Of a stretch of DNA of 64,000 nt, positions 1 to 12,492 are shown in pieces. Every line of letters begins with the position of its first letter. The first letter of the stretch is position 1. Location: contig KQ964250.1 of NCBI GenBank assembly GCA_001566295.1, positions 1,268,595 to 1,332,594 of the forward strand. The letters are read 5' to 3'. The stretch comes from Microdochium bolleyi (taxonomy: Eukaryota; Ascomycota; Sordariomycetes; Xylariales; Microdochiaceae). The notes beneath the pieces are model-generated. The model worked only from the letters and a program-made list of their open reading frames with translations, had not been told where the DNA came from and did not search any database. The position numbers were made by a program, and so were the translations under genes.

Positions 1-17
1 ACCGGGCAAGGGGTCCT

Positions 18-38
18 CCTTTTCCTTTTCCTTTTCCT
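18..38. repeat. CCTTTT hexamer repeat at window edge
   Basis: About three and a half tandem copies of a CCTTTT unit. This is a simple pyrimidine repeat, typical of fungal promoters and leaders, with no coding content. Confidence 0.7.
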
Positions 39-2817
39 TGCCATAAAGACCCTGTCAACCAGCCAGCCACCATTGCGACCAAACCGACGCCTGCAGTTGC
101 CGTGAGAAAGACGCCTTCCTTCATCTGGCTCTGTCCAACGGGGACTGCAGCTCGTCAGCGCAACCCGGGCTTGCTAGGCTTTGGGCTCGGCTAGATGGAA
201 AGGATGGAGGGGGGGATAGGGATCCCTGACGGGCTGAAACCACTCGCACGCTTACATTGATTAAGTTGGCGTGACGAGAGAGAGCAGCACTAGCCAGCTC
301 GTCTCAGTGTTGCACCCATGTCCTGATCGTCAGCCAGCCCGAATCTGGTGGTGTGCTGGTTCCCGTTTCGGGCAACCGAAGATCCCCATTGGCGCCAGAG
401 ATGCTGTCCTGGCGGTCGAAGGCGTGCTCTAGACCCGGGGCACGTGTCGTGGTGGCCATCAGCCGAGCCAGGCGAGCCGCTTGATGGGCTTTTCCCTCAG
501 TCTCTCTCGGCGGAGATAGGTAGCCAGCCAGCTCTGTCTCTCCACTTCCACTTCCACGTGCCAGACATAAGTTAGCTCGTGGCTGCCACCTCGGGGAGCT
601 CGTTCGCCGCCGTGCCCGGTGCCGGCCACCGCAGCAGCCCGCACAGCCCACTTCCTCGTTGACAGTGCTTTTCTTTTCCCCCGTGTGCAAAACTCACCTC
701 ACCCAGGGCGGCGACCCGACCAGGCCCGCCCGCAGGCGGATCTCCGCAGCTCCGCAGTTCCGCAGGGCCCCCATCTCGTGACCTCGCCCATTCCGGGACA
801 TCATCCGCCGGGGTGTTCGTTCACAGAACCACGGGGCAAACTGAAGCTTGTCAGTATTATTCAGCTTACGCCAACCGGGCACCCATCGTCTTCCCATGAT
901 GATGATATCAACCATGAGCAAGAACACACCGTTTCTCGGTGCGTGGCCACGCGCCTAGACTCCTCCTCCTTGCTTCCTTCCTCGACCCGAGCCCGCTAGA
1001 AGCAGAAGCTAAAACTCCCCAGCGCCCAGCTAGCCAGGGGCACAAAACGTGCTTGCCCTCGGCCCATCCTCGTGACGTGGAGAGCCTGGCCGCGCGCCCC
1101 GCTCCTCTCTGTCATGAATTGAGTGACTCTGTTGTCGAGGAGGGAGGGGATTGGGGGGAGGGGGAAGGGTTCGCCCGGGGCCGGTCAACCTGCGTGACTG
1201 ATGGCGCTCTGCTCGAGTGAGGGACGTTCAGTATTGCAGAACCCAAAAGAGAGGCAGCCAGGCGGCGGACATCGCTGTCCTGCCTCACTGGGCTGTGGCT
1301 ATCGCTGTCGCCGAGTGGGTCGCACAAGTCCTGCAGTAGGCGAAGCAAGGGCCGGGGTGAGCTCCTGGGAGCTTTTGGTCACTTGAGCTCTGCCATTGGA
1401 CGAAGCTCATGTGGGAACCGCGCGCGTCGCGTCGAGCACAAGGACAAAAAAGTGAGGGGTTGATTGTTGACGCCCTCGCTTTTTTCTTTTGTTTACTTTA
1501 TTGCCTGTTTCGGCATCATCATCTGGTTCGCGGGGGAAGAGGCAGGTCCTCGCTGTCCGACACCGGTCCCCGTCGAAGGAGGAGGGATGACGAGAAGAAA
1601 TCATCCGAGGTGTGAGGTCCGCGAGTTGAAACATGCTCTCCGGGGTCCGCTTACCTCACTGTGCCTCTCTCGTTGCTCTCCTGATGATCCCCGCATTCCA
1701 CTGGGCTGTTCTCTGTGCTCGGGTTTCTGTCATTTTTCTCGCCTGCCCAGACTGCGCCCGAACACAGCCCTGCTCGGAGGTAAGATGCCCTTCTGGCTGT
1801 GAGCGACAGCGACCCTGGCTGACTCCGGACGAGCAGCGGTCATGAACGAGTCACATGGGTAGGTCCACGCGCGGCGCCACAGGATTCGGGGACTTCGCAA
1901 GTGCGAGTGCTTGCGATGGCGGCATCGCACGCCTGATGAGCTCCGCCTCCCCCCATCGGCAGATCAGCCGTGACAAGCCGATGCTGTTCGTGACGGCCGT
2001 TTCACGTCCAACATGGCTCTTTTGACATGCTCGCATTTTTTGGGCGGCCATACGCAGGACTTGTCGGGGAAGAAAGGGGGACCGTCTGAGAGCGACTGGG
2101 AGCCCTGGAGGAGGACAATTTAAAGATTGAGGGGAAGGAGGCCTTTGCTGCGCTGTGACTGGCTGCTTCTCTTCAATGGCCATCCTGGTCCTGGTTGTGT
2201 GGCCCCCTTGTTCCTCACGAGGCTGCCCGGGGGGTCTTGTTCTCTTTCGCTGATGTGGTGGCATTGATGGCGAGGCTTGGCCGGCTTTTTGCAGCGTCAC
2301 AGTCACAGTGTTCGATAGGTAATAGCCAGTGTGATCATAAGACTTTCCCAGAGAGGGCACTCACAATGATGACAGGCACAATGGCGTCGACGGGGTTTCA
2401 GCTTGAACTTGCAGGGAACTTCGACGCAGGAGGACTACGACCCTGACGATGATCGGATGTCGAAAAGTCGGCAACAGTCCGGACGGCTCCCAAGCGGCTG
2501 TAGCTGCCCTGTTCTCGCTTCAATTGCCGCACTCTTGGTTCGTTCGGGGTTGTGGTGCGACACAGCTTTCCATGCGCCCGCCAGTTCGGCCTTTTTTTCT
2601 TATGCATTGTCAAACACCCGAAGAACCCGAAGATGCCACGGTCTGTTTCAAGAGGATGACGCATCCGCGGGCTTACTAGTCACGACGCCCGACCTGATCT
2701 ACACCGAGCTGTCAAGTCAGCGCCGCCTATGCCTCATTAGCCTGCAACACTCGGCCTCCCAGTCACTACATTGTTTCCCCACCCTCTGTGCTCTGGTGAA
2801 GAGAGGAGCTTGGGCCA

Positions 2818-2826
2818 TCTATATAA
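2818..2826 (+). promoter_or_regulatory. TATA-like element, isolated
   Basis: CTATATAAG is followed by a pyrimidine-rich stretch. An ATG at 2845 opens a 36-codon frame ending at 2955, but it lies only about 20 bases from the TATA-like box, closer than a usual fungal transcription start. The element may be fortuitous or may drive an unrecognised transcript. Confidence 0.2.
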
Positions 2827-5800
2827 GGAGTTCTTTCTTTTCCTATGGTGGTCATGCTTGTTTTCGGGACAAGTCATGTTGGGGCCTCACGAGGTCTGGT
2901 AAATGAGTCCTGCCGAGGTGCGACAACAAGAAACCGTGAATCTATGCCGACATAAGCATGAGACAAACAGGCAAGGGCGGGTACGGACCGAGTATGGACA
3001 GCTCGAGGCTTGCCGTGCCGTTAATGCGATTCTTCGAAAGATAAGCGCTGCCAGCACCTCGTCTATGCCATGTGCGACGTGATAAGCGGCAATGGCAAAC
3101 ACTTCTAGCGTCAGCGGCACAATGCCTGAACTGACCGCTACGAACGCAAACGACTTGTCGAGCGGCGTGCTAGCACACGGCCCGTCGATCTTGAAGCTCG
3201 TAACACCGACTCGCAAGCCATTTCCAAGACGGAACCCACCTGAGGTAGTGGCCACGGGCTACGTGATTCCAACGGCGTAACGCCGGGTTGCAGCGGGATC
3301 GTCTGCGTGCGTCGTGTCGAGCTGTGCAAGGTCCGTGAGCTCTCGCTAGCACCGGCGATCTCTGCGCTCCGTTGTCAACATGTGTGCCGTACGGTGGGCG
3401 GACGGAGTGCTCCGTGCCTAGTCAGACGGAGTGCACCGCCAGACGAGGGAGGCTTTGACAAGACAGCAAAAGCTTCCAAAGCGAATGACAAGCGCTAGAA
3501 CCACGAATCATCCTGGTGGATCCAGGTCTGCAACCCTTTCTAAGGTCCCCAACCCATGCGCTCGGATGTCTGGTTCGTCTGCAGATAAGTGATCGGCTGC
3601 AGAGCCAGAACCAATTCAGCGCTTGACAGTCTGCCAATGACGATCTTCTGCAAGTCAGACCTCGCTAATATCGACGAATCCAGCAAGGCCCGCTTGCAAC
3701 AGAAAGTCGTCATGTCCAGGCCAGGTCATTCGCGAACCTCATCGACAGTAAACAACTCGATACTGTACTTCCATTGGCTTCCGCCCTCGGCCCCGCCTTG
3801 CAGCTGAACATGGATCAAGAGTCAATAGCGTCAAGTCGGATCGTGATCGGCCCATACTAGCTCAAACGCTCCCGCCATTGTTCATTGTTGTGTGACCGTC
3901 AAGTCTCTCTGCCATGTGTTTGCCACAGGATTGTAGATGAGCGCACCGCCTTCTATCGTGCTGGGCTTCTGAAGCCTGACTGCTCAAGGTCGTCGCACGA
4001 GAGGTGGTAGACTAGGCCCGTGAGCACACCAATGAGGCTCAGTGGAACGCGGCTCACCACCACCATCTCTGTCTCCGAACGTGGCTGTGGGAAAAGGCAG
4101 GATAAGGTAGTCGGACAGACGTCGGTGATGCACAGCGCTTGTATCGACCCGAGCGATACAGACTGACAGCTTGGATTGGAGCCAGGATTGTGGTTTTGCG
4201 GCTGGTCGCCTCGTTCGGGCCATCGAGATCCGGGGATGGGTGTTGCAAAGTCTCATCTTCGATGCGGAACAATCTGCAACACTCAGGAGGTTGCAGATGG
4301 AAAACTATGTTGGAACAGGCACTGATTGGCTGATGCATCTGTGAGCCCGCGCGGGGTGTCGGCGAATTCCTGTTTCCTGATGGACCGATGACGATTGTTT
4401 TCGTTGTGGGAGACGCGCCGACACGCGTTTTAGATGGGGGAAAGTACCTTAAGGTAGGCGCTGTTCCTGGTCAGCCCTGTGGCCAAGCACTCTTTTGCCT
4501 GAACCACCCACACACACCTGCTCGGCACGGCACTGAATCGTGGGCCGCACCGCACCAGCGTCGCATAGCGTCGCAGTAGCCTTGACTGCGTAGGGACTTC
4601 TTTTGTGTCCTCCGCGCTCCTACATCCATGGGAGTGGTTCGAGCTCCGGCGGAAGGGTCCGGTATGACGTTGCGTGCTCTGGCGGATCGGGACCCTTGGT
4701 GCTGCATCGACGACCTACGGCTCCGGATCGGCAGGCATACGGAGACTATGCTTGCACCATGCGCTCGTCTTGTTGTTTACTTCCTCGCGTCCGGATGCTC
4801 GGCTGATACGCTTGTGCGAGCGGTTACCCCGTCGATTGGCATCACGGCAATCCGCTTGCCGATGGGAGATCTGCCAGGGCGGTCGAGGGAGATGGAAAGA
4901 TGGGATTCTAGCGCATTGCCAGGCGGGAAGCGAGACGGGATTGCCAAGTGGCCGAGGTGCAGCGCATCAATTGTCGGCGTGTTTCTGTGGTGGCCACTGC
5001 TCACACTGTAGTTGTGAGTTGTTCCCAAGACGGAGTGTAGGAGTCTCTGGCCAGGCGTCTCTGGGTGCTGCTATGCTTTGGCCCATCTCCGTGGTGCTGA
5101 GAGGCTTAGGTCCCTCTTCTGTCCGATGGACTTTCTGGGCAGGTAAACAAACAATCGCATCCAAACGGCATCAGTTTCTCAATTCCGATGCGCTCTCCTG
5201 ATCGGCTCGTCCCCAGCGGCAGCACTGTCCGTTGCTATGCTATTCAGGGGGAAAAGCAACGAGCAGCAAATGGTTCGACCTCGCTGCAGGGCTCGACCAT
5301 GGCTGCCAAATGCACCTGATTTGGAGCACGTTGCAAACAAATTTCGCGGGTCTCTCTTCGCGATGGGCCGTCACTCCAGGCTGGTCTGGGGGATGAAGAG
5401 CCCTGCCCGCCCACGTCCAATCACCAGGAAACACGCGGCAAACGTCAAATTACCTCCTCCGTACCAGCCCGAGGGCCGTGCAAAGGGAAGCTTGGGGAGA
5501 TGCCGGGTCTTAGCTCGGAGCTTGGCCCAGGATGTTCCAGCGCAAACCAGCGTTCGAGACAGCAGACTCAGACAAACTGCACAGCGGCAGTTGCTTAATT
5601 AGTTCGCGAGGTTGTCTTAGAAGCCGACGAGACACGGTCAAGAGACTCGTCCGACTCCGTGCCTGTGAGTATCCACATTCACGAGTCCAGATGCTGCGCT
5701 GGCTGATGGTAGAAAAAATGTGTGCTCGCGCGACAACCGGATGGCTCTGGGGCAATTCCACATCTGTCTCAGTTGCTCTTTAGTCAAGAGTTTGCCTTGG

Positions 5801-8405
5801 TCAATGGATCTGTCCAAGACGACCAGCCCAGCTTTGTCGATGGCCGCTCGGGGATGACCTGCATCGACGTTAACATAAACGCAGCAGTGAGAAAACGGGG
5901 TTCAACCCATTGATAATAGGGCCAGAGAGCTGTCTTAGAAAGTGCCATACAGAACTTTCGAGTTATAACTCCGACCGGCATTGCCGAGAGCCACTCTCAT
6001 CAACCATCCGAGCCCATCGTACTGTGCAGGTCAGTTCCCGGGCTTGCACTCTGCCTCATTCGCACATGTCTTGCGACTTGACTTAGCAAATCCGTGACTG
6101 CCCAGGATTTCTATACCTGTACACAACAAGGTCGTATCAGAGGTTTGTGGTGTCAGCACTCGAGCAGCCGCTTGTCTACTCTACATGTATCAAGCGATGT
6201 TTGCCATGATTTGATGCTTGATTGCAATTGTCGGTCGTTTCGTGCACCGACAACTAGCGGAGTACTGGCGGCAAATCATGTTGACTCGATGGGTATGGAA
6301 CCATTTGATACACAACCTGCAGACCTTTTTGCAACATGCACAATCCGGTACTGTGTGATTGTCAGCGACGGCGACATGCGTATGCACCTCAAATGGGCAT
6401 CTTCGGACACGGCGTGGGGTTCATAGACGACGAAGACCCCAAGGATCACAGGTAAGACACTCATTCCACCTAGGTCAAGCATGAAGACCTTGCCCACTGT
6501 TCCGTGAACGGCGATGCACAGTGTTGACAGATGGTGTCATTCAAGTCTCATTCGACCTGGACCGGCTTCCAGTTACATGCTCAGGAGACATTGCTTAATG
6601 GAATCCTCTCTCATGTTGACGGAGATGAGCGGCCCCTCGATAAGTACTGTGCTGTATTGGCCATCGACATTGACACGGGAGCTGTTGGGGTCGAGCCTGG
6701 TCTCACCCTGGCGGGTTTCTACTGCGTGGAGCACCCACCAACGACGATATTGTGGGGGCCGTCCTTGCTCGGCAGGACACCCTGAATTTTGAATGTCGAG
6801 AGCGAGACTGAAATGGAACGCTGCTTTGAGAAAACAATTGACGTGGGTGGTCGTATGTTGATGATGGCGACTCTGGGCCGATTATATGGACAATGGATTC
6901 CTATACATACTCCGCAGTCTCGAACAGCGCCATGTCGGAACCATGACTGTTCAGCTAGTCCAAAGATTGTTTTTAGGGGTTTTCTTTTGTTGCCTGCAAA
7001 CCCTCGCTATCCCTGGCCAGGAAGCGTTTGCCCGACGGCGCTGAACCGGGTCTTGGGCCGTGCTTTCAATGAATTAGACAGTGCTTGCGTTGCTGGTCGA
7101 GTAGTCACGTATTGAGCACCCCGTTGCCCAGTGGAGGGATGGGCGAGGTCGGCAGGTGGCTTCTGCGGGCCTGAAATCTGTCACGGAGGTCGTTCCGCTT
7201 CTCATACGGTGCGGTACGGGACGCAGTTGCGGATCTTCGAAGGGGCATCAGAGAAATTTTGCAGCTCGGCAGACGAGGGAGGCCGAGTGGACGAAGAAGA
7301 CTGAAGCTTGACTCGTGGAGAAAAGAGGCTTGTGGTCACTGAGGATGGCGAACGAATTCCTGGGCCGGCCCTGTCTCAACGCCGGCCCGAATTGTGCGCG
7401 ATGTCTGAACTTTTGTGCTAGCTAATTCATGCTCACTGAAGAGACCGAGGCGGACCAGAAACGCTCGACCGCCCTACCCATTCTTGACAAGTCGGCTGAA
7501 TCCCATGGCGGGAGCACGATGCTGGCAATCGCTTCGACAACCTGCAGCAAGCGGACAAGGCGGGGTGCGGAGCGATGTTGATGTTTACTTTGAGCTGGCC
7601 GGTCGGCGTGCTGCATGAGTCGTCGCTGACCTGCAGCTGCAGGAGGGGAGGACAGGCTGGGGATTGAAACAGACGGGCCCCCACACAAGCTGCGAGGCCT
7701 GGTGACGGGCAGGACGGACAGCGAGGAACACCAATCCGAGGAGAAGCAGCCTTGTGGATTCGCAGACATGAATGAGCACGAGGAACGTCACCCGTAAACC
7801 TCGAGTCGGACGACGCTGCCGTGAGGCAAGCCGGGCGCCATGTCGAGCAGCGACTGACGAGTTGCACGAACTGGTGCCGTCCGAGCTGCAACGTCGAAAC
7901 CGGGTTTTGCGGCAGGCTCACCGGAGAACTGGAGCCATGAGGGCGAGGGCGGATGGAGCAGTATGATGTAATTGTGAAGGCGGTGGTCGAGTTGTGCAGA
8001 GCGACTGCCCAGTTTCCTGCTGCAGCTCCGATCTGCCTTGGCCGCCTGGTGGACGAGCTGCAGCCGCCGAGAGCGGCCCTGGTCTAGCTGGATGCAGGCA
8101 ATGCCCTTGCAGAGGCAGCGGCCCCGCCGTGCGCCGGGCAACGCGCTGCTGGGCTCCACAGATTGCCCATGACAACCGCGCCCACGATGCTCCAGCACGC
8201 CCCGATCGCTCACCTCAGCCCAGACTACCTCGACGGCCCCGGCTGCGCCAGAGCCATGTCTTGGGTCCTGCCCCTGCCGCAACACCCAAGCAACCACCGG
8301 CTGGCCCCCTGTGCCTTGACGTCGTACCTCCTCGCCTCCCCAGCGCCTACAAAGGACCCGCCCAGCAAGGCGCTTCACTGCTCCAAGGTCCCCCCCAGCC
8401 GGTCC

Positions 8406-8428
8406 GGTACGTACAGAGAGGTACGTAC
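8406..8428. repeat. Two GGTACGTAC copies 5 bp apart
   Basis: GGTACGTAC occurs at 8406-8414 and again at 8420-8428. The core GTACGTAC is its own reverse complement, so the pair is both a direct and an inverted repeat. It lies about 950 bases upstream of the Cdc25 start codon and could be a paired binding site. This is a composition-based observation only. Confidence 0.5.
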
Positions 8429-9374
8429 TCTGGCAGCCAGGGCCCCCCGTCACCCTAGGCCCCCCCCCTGCGACACTGGTCTCACCTTTCTGATAGCGCT
8501 GCTCAGCGAGTCTTCACCCGCTCGCGGCTACGGCGTGAAGACACCCACACTGCCCAGAGAACAAAAGGGCCTGGCCCCCTCCATCTCGAGACTGTCATCC
8601 TGATCGAGCAACCGACCTCGCCGTCGTCTCAACCACGCCCAGCTGTTACTAACCCAGCAGGTTCCAGTGCCGCTTCCTCGACAATCCCTTTGGCTGTCAT
8701 CTTCCTCAGGGGCTGGAAGACGCAGTTCATCGGAGTACTCCCACCAGCAACTGCACAACCCGACCTTCGACACTCGCCTGCCGTTGTCGTCGCTGCTGTC
8801 GTTGTCTCGGTCTCGAACTCTTGCACCACCAAGGAGCCGAGCCACCAGGGAACCCACCTCCACACAGGGAACGCGGCACCTCTCCCAGCGCTTCTTCCGG
8901 CCATTGTCAGTTGCAACACGACAACTACCTGCAGAAGCAGCTCTCGCCCTCGGCCATACTTCGCCCCGGCGTCCAGCTTTCGTTCCTCTGACTGGGCACC
9001 TAACAAATGTCCGCACACCATCTACGATAGCCCCTCCCGCACCCGACTCTCGCTCGCACGAGAGCTCATCACAGACGGTCGAATCCCTCCTTTGCAATCG
9101 CTCACTCCTCGAGCTCTCGCCTTTCTGGTAGCTTCATCTGCCAGTCAGCATCTCGGGCAGCCTAGTCGACTGCAACGACGGATTCGACATCTTGACACGA
9201 GATAGGAGCAGGCTTCGTTCACTAGTGGCAATATTCTGTCTAGCCACTGCCGCCCCCCCCGAGTCGACAAGCAACCACTCACATGGTCACGCATCGCTCG
9301 AGCACCAACCGTCAACTAGATCAACGTTTACCGCGGTCTTTTTCGATACAGGTTACTTAATCTCAACCGATACC

Positions 9375-11175
9375 ATGGACGCCTCATCACCACTTGCTGC
9401 GATGCATCCAGCACCTCCCCCGTCCTGGGGTCAGCATGGCCACGGCTTCATGTCCACAGGCAACCCCTTTGCCGCCGTGCCTCTCCAGCTCCAGCGGACC
9501 AAGGCCGACTACTTCAACCTCAAGTCTGTCCGCGGCTCATCACCGACGGCCAGCCTTGCTGCTGACCTCTGTCAAAACTTCCGGATCGACAACGATGCGA
9601 GGTATGCAATTGCTCTGTCTTGAGTCCAGAAGACTTTGGCAAACTAACATGCTACCACTTAAATAGTCCTCGCTTCCCCACTCCGAGGCGGGCTCTCTTC
9701 ACGTCGAACCCGGTTATCAATGGTATAGTCGACCGAGATCTTGATGACCCGCTCACTGCTGACACCTCCTAGAACACACCATCACGACGCCTCCGTTGCC
9801 TGCCACATCGTCTCCAGTGCCAATGAATGAGTCCATGGACATCTCGCCATTGCCTGCGAGGGCCCCGTTCTGTACCACCATTGAAGTGACGTCCCCGACG
9901 CCGCAGACAACACCCATTGTCGAGACGCCTTCCGATCTCCAGTCTCCTGAAGATGAGTCGATGATGATGGACTCTCCCACAGCCATGATTCGTCAGCCGG
10001 CAGCGAATCTTGACGTTCCGCGAACATACCTGGACCCCCGTAAGCGCGTTGCTCTGCGCCGCCCGTCCTTGACGCGGACAAAGGGACACTCCACTAGCTC
10101 TCTGATCACACGTCTGCATCCCGAGAGCCAGATCTCCTCCTTCTCGTTCGGACCTGAGATGAAGTTCGGATCTACCTCGTCTGCTCTGAGTGCCAGCGAG
10201 TGCTTCCAAGAGTCTCCGCCTCACGAGCGCCGGCCACAGAGCGCAAACAGCCCCTCTTCCAATGGACCTGGGTCCTTCCGCCCCAAGCCTCAGTTTGCCA
10301 GCCTTTCCGGCTCCAGGGACTTCCGCAGTGCATCGCCCCTTGGATGCCACGCACGGCGGCCCTCGAATCCATTCAGCCGTCCTCGGCGACAGTATCGGCG
10401 ATCATTGAGCATGTTTGAGCACCCCGCCGAGGTCGTTAAGGGCAAGCCCGAGGAACTGTCTACGTGCAGCGCCTTGCAGGCTGTCATGGATATCGAAGAT
10501 GTCCAAGAACCCATCCTGCCCAGCTTTGTTCCCGAGGACCAGAGTGGCTCTTTACCCCGTATTACCCGCGAGACCTTCTTGGACCTACTGGACGGCAAAT
10601 ACAGCGACAAGTACGATCAGAGAGTTGTCATCGACTGCCGTTTCGAGTATGAGTATGAAGGTGGTCACATCGACGGCGCCATCAACTATACTGACAAGGA
10701 CCTGCTGACCAAACACCTGTTTGGAACCCCCATGACTGGCAAGACTCTGCTCATTTTTCACTGCGAGTACTCTGCGCACCGCGCTCCCATGATGGCTCGT
10801 CACATCCGTTCAGAGGATCGTACCGCGAATGCCGAGTTCTATCCCCGTTTGTCCTACCCGGAAGTCTACATCCTGGACGGTGGATACAGCGAATTCTTCA
10901 ACCAGCACCGGGATCGTTGCTATCCTCAAGCCTACGTGGAGATGGGTGCCGAAGAGCATGCTTTCACTTGCGAGCGCGAGTTGGGCAAGCTTCAGCAGAA
11001 ACGTAAAGGTCTCGGCCGGGCGAAGACATTCGCCTTCGGCCAGCGTGAATCCATGGTTGATGCATCCCCAACGGCTCCTGGTCGTGCCCAGTCGTACATG
11101 TCACCATCCTTGATGTGCGGCAACTCTCCCATCCTTGGCACAAACCGGTCTCCGCGCCGTCTTGCCTCTTATTAA
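9375..11175 (+). CDS. cdc25: M-phase inducer phosphatase (Cdc25 family)
   Basis: Dual-specificity phosphatase that activates the mitotic Cdk1-cyclin B kinase by removing inhibitory phosphates (Aspergillus nimT / yeast Mih1 family). Three exons are supported: 9375-9601, 9667-9722 and 9773-11175, giving 561 aa. The first two introns have GTATGC and GTATAG donors and TAG acceptors. The start is the first in-frame ATG, in good context after GATACC. Exon 2 encodes the family-typical SPRFPTPRRALF segment. The C-terminal rhodanese-like catalytic domain spans roughly residues 350-470. Its active-site loop is HCEYSAHR, matching the Cdc25 HCX5R signature (His424, Cys425, Arg431), so the enzyme looks intact. 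The long Ser/Pro-rich N-terminus is the usual regulatory region. The divergent N-terminus, length and catalytic loop all fit the family. Confidence 0.96.
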
Positions 11176-12492
11176 TTGCATTGCAAAACAACCGGAGATT
11201 CACGAGCATATATGCCTTTTAGCAACACCGATTCTCCGCCCACGGAGCATCCACGCAAGCAGCACCTAGCTGTTCACCAATTTCCGGACTGGACACTGTC
11301 CACTCCCATTGAGCATTCCTTGCCATCATTGCAAGCTTGCATCACTTCAACCCTTACCGTGTTTCGGCATTAGACTAAGCGCATTGGCATAGCATGTTCC
11401 CGCTTGCATCGCTTCTCGTCGCATTGGATCTGGCATCTAACGTTCTTAGCGGCACGCACTTCGCATCATTTCTACTTTTTCCTTTGATCGGTCTTTTTTC
11501 TTGCAAGGCGTTGGCTGTTCCGGTTTCTCTTTGCCACTTCCACATCGACTGGTTTACTTTGACACCCCCCAACAACACTGCTAAGGAAGCACAAATCACT
11601 CACAAATGACAACATATCAACGTACAAACACGAGTACTGCAACATTACAACTATGCGAAAACTTCCTCACGACCGTCATGCTCCGACCTCGAAACCTACG
11701 GTACGAGCTTGACTACACGACACCACGAATCACACACATACAACTCGAGAACAACCAAACTCCCACCCTTTTCCTACCTGTTACTATTTTTTTTTTTTTG
11801 ATGGTGCGCCTTCGCCACCACTGGCATCTCGCAGTACTTCGTTTCCATGCATAGACGCTGGAACGAAGTACGCAGCGAGACACCTCCCGGATGTGCATGT
11901 CCTTTATTGCACAGTTGTAGACTACCAGATTGACTGTCTGCGGGCAAGCTCTGGGGGAAATGATGCCCCTCAAGATATTTCTTCGGAATGTCTTCCATCC
12001 ATCTGAAACACGACTGCTGGCCCGGGAATCTCGATATAATCCTGACCAAGCCTGTGTCCCCTTTCTTCGGCACCATCTGGCGCGAAAGTCTGTTGACTTT
12101 AGAGGGCTTTATTCAAAGCTCGTCTGTACATTATCTCCCTGCCTGTAGTCCTTGCGGCATCGGGCGGGTAAAAAAAGTCTTCGATACACCAGATTGCGCT
12201 ACATGAGATGATGTTGGCGCGACCAAGGTCGACGACCACACTCTCTTTGTCATTGACAGCCACAAACACAATCACAGTTGCTCACCCTTACGGGCCAGCA
12301 TTTCTCATAAAAGCAATAAAAACACTTCACATCCTCAGTAGTATGTCTTTACGCGCCTTGTGATAATGTGCGCTGGTTGCGAATTCGTATCATGTGTAAG
12401 GAAGTCTTGGCTGGAAAGATGTGACCGCACATAGCTGCCCTAGGGTAAAGCACGCTGCAGCCGTGTTCGCACACAGTGCTGCCCCATCCATG
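11176..12492. other. Intergenic: cdc25 3' side to membrane-protein gene end
   Basis: Convergent gene ends (cdc25 on +, membrane protein on -). The stretch is AT-richer than the genes, with T- and A-runs (for example about 11787-11801) as expected of 3' untranslated regions. No supported coding frame. Confidence 0.6.

Larger units (their letters stand above)
1..9374. other. Long gene-poor tract upstream of cdc25
   Basis: No reading frame in this 9.4 kb has a recognisable domain, a plausible set of splice-joined exons, or protein-like composition. All open frames are short and overlap on both strands. The left edge carries a CCTTTT repeat (about 18-38). The last 900 bases (about 8440-9374) are CT-rich with few purine runs, as in long fungal 5' leaders, and probably include the promoter and untranslated leader of the Cdc25 gene. 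A TATA-like element lies near 2818. Untranslated RNA genes or small genes cannot be excluded by eye. Confidence 0.5.

Noticed and set aside
7788..8453. 221-codon minus-strand frame upstream of cdc25
   Set aside because: Gly/Arg/Val-rich, no motif, competing frames on the + strand over the same bases.
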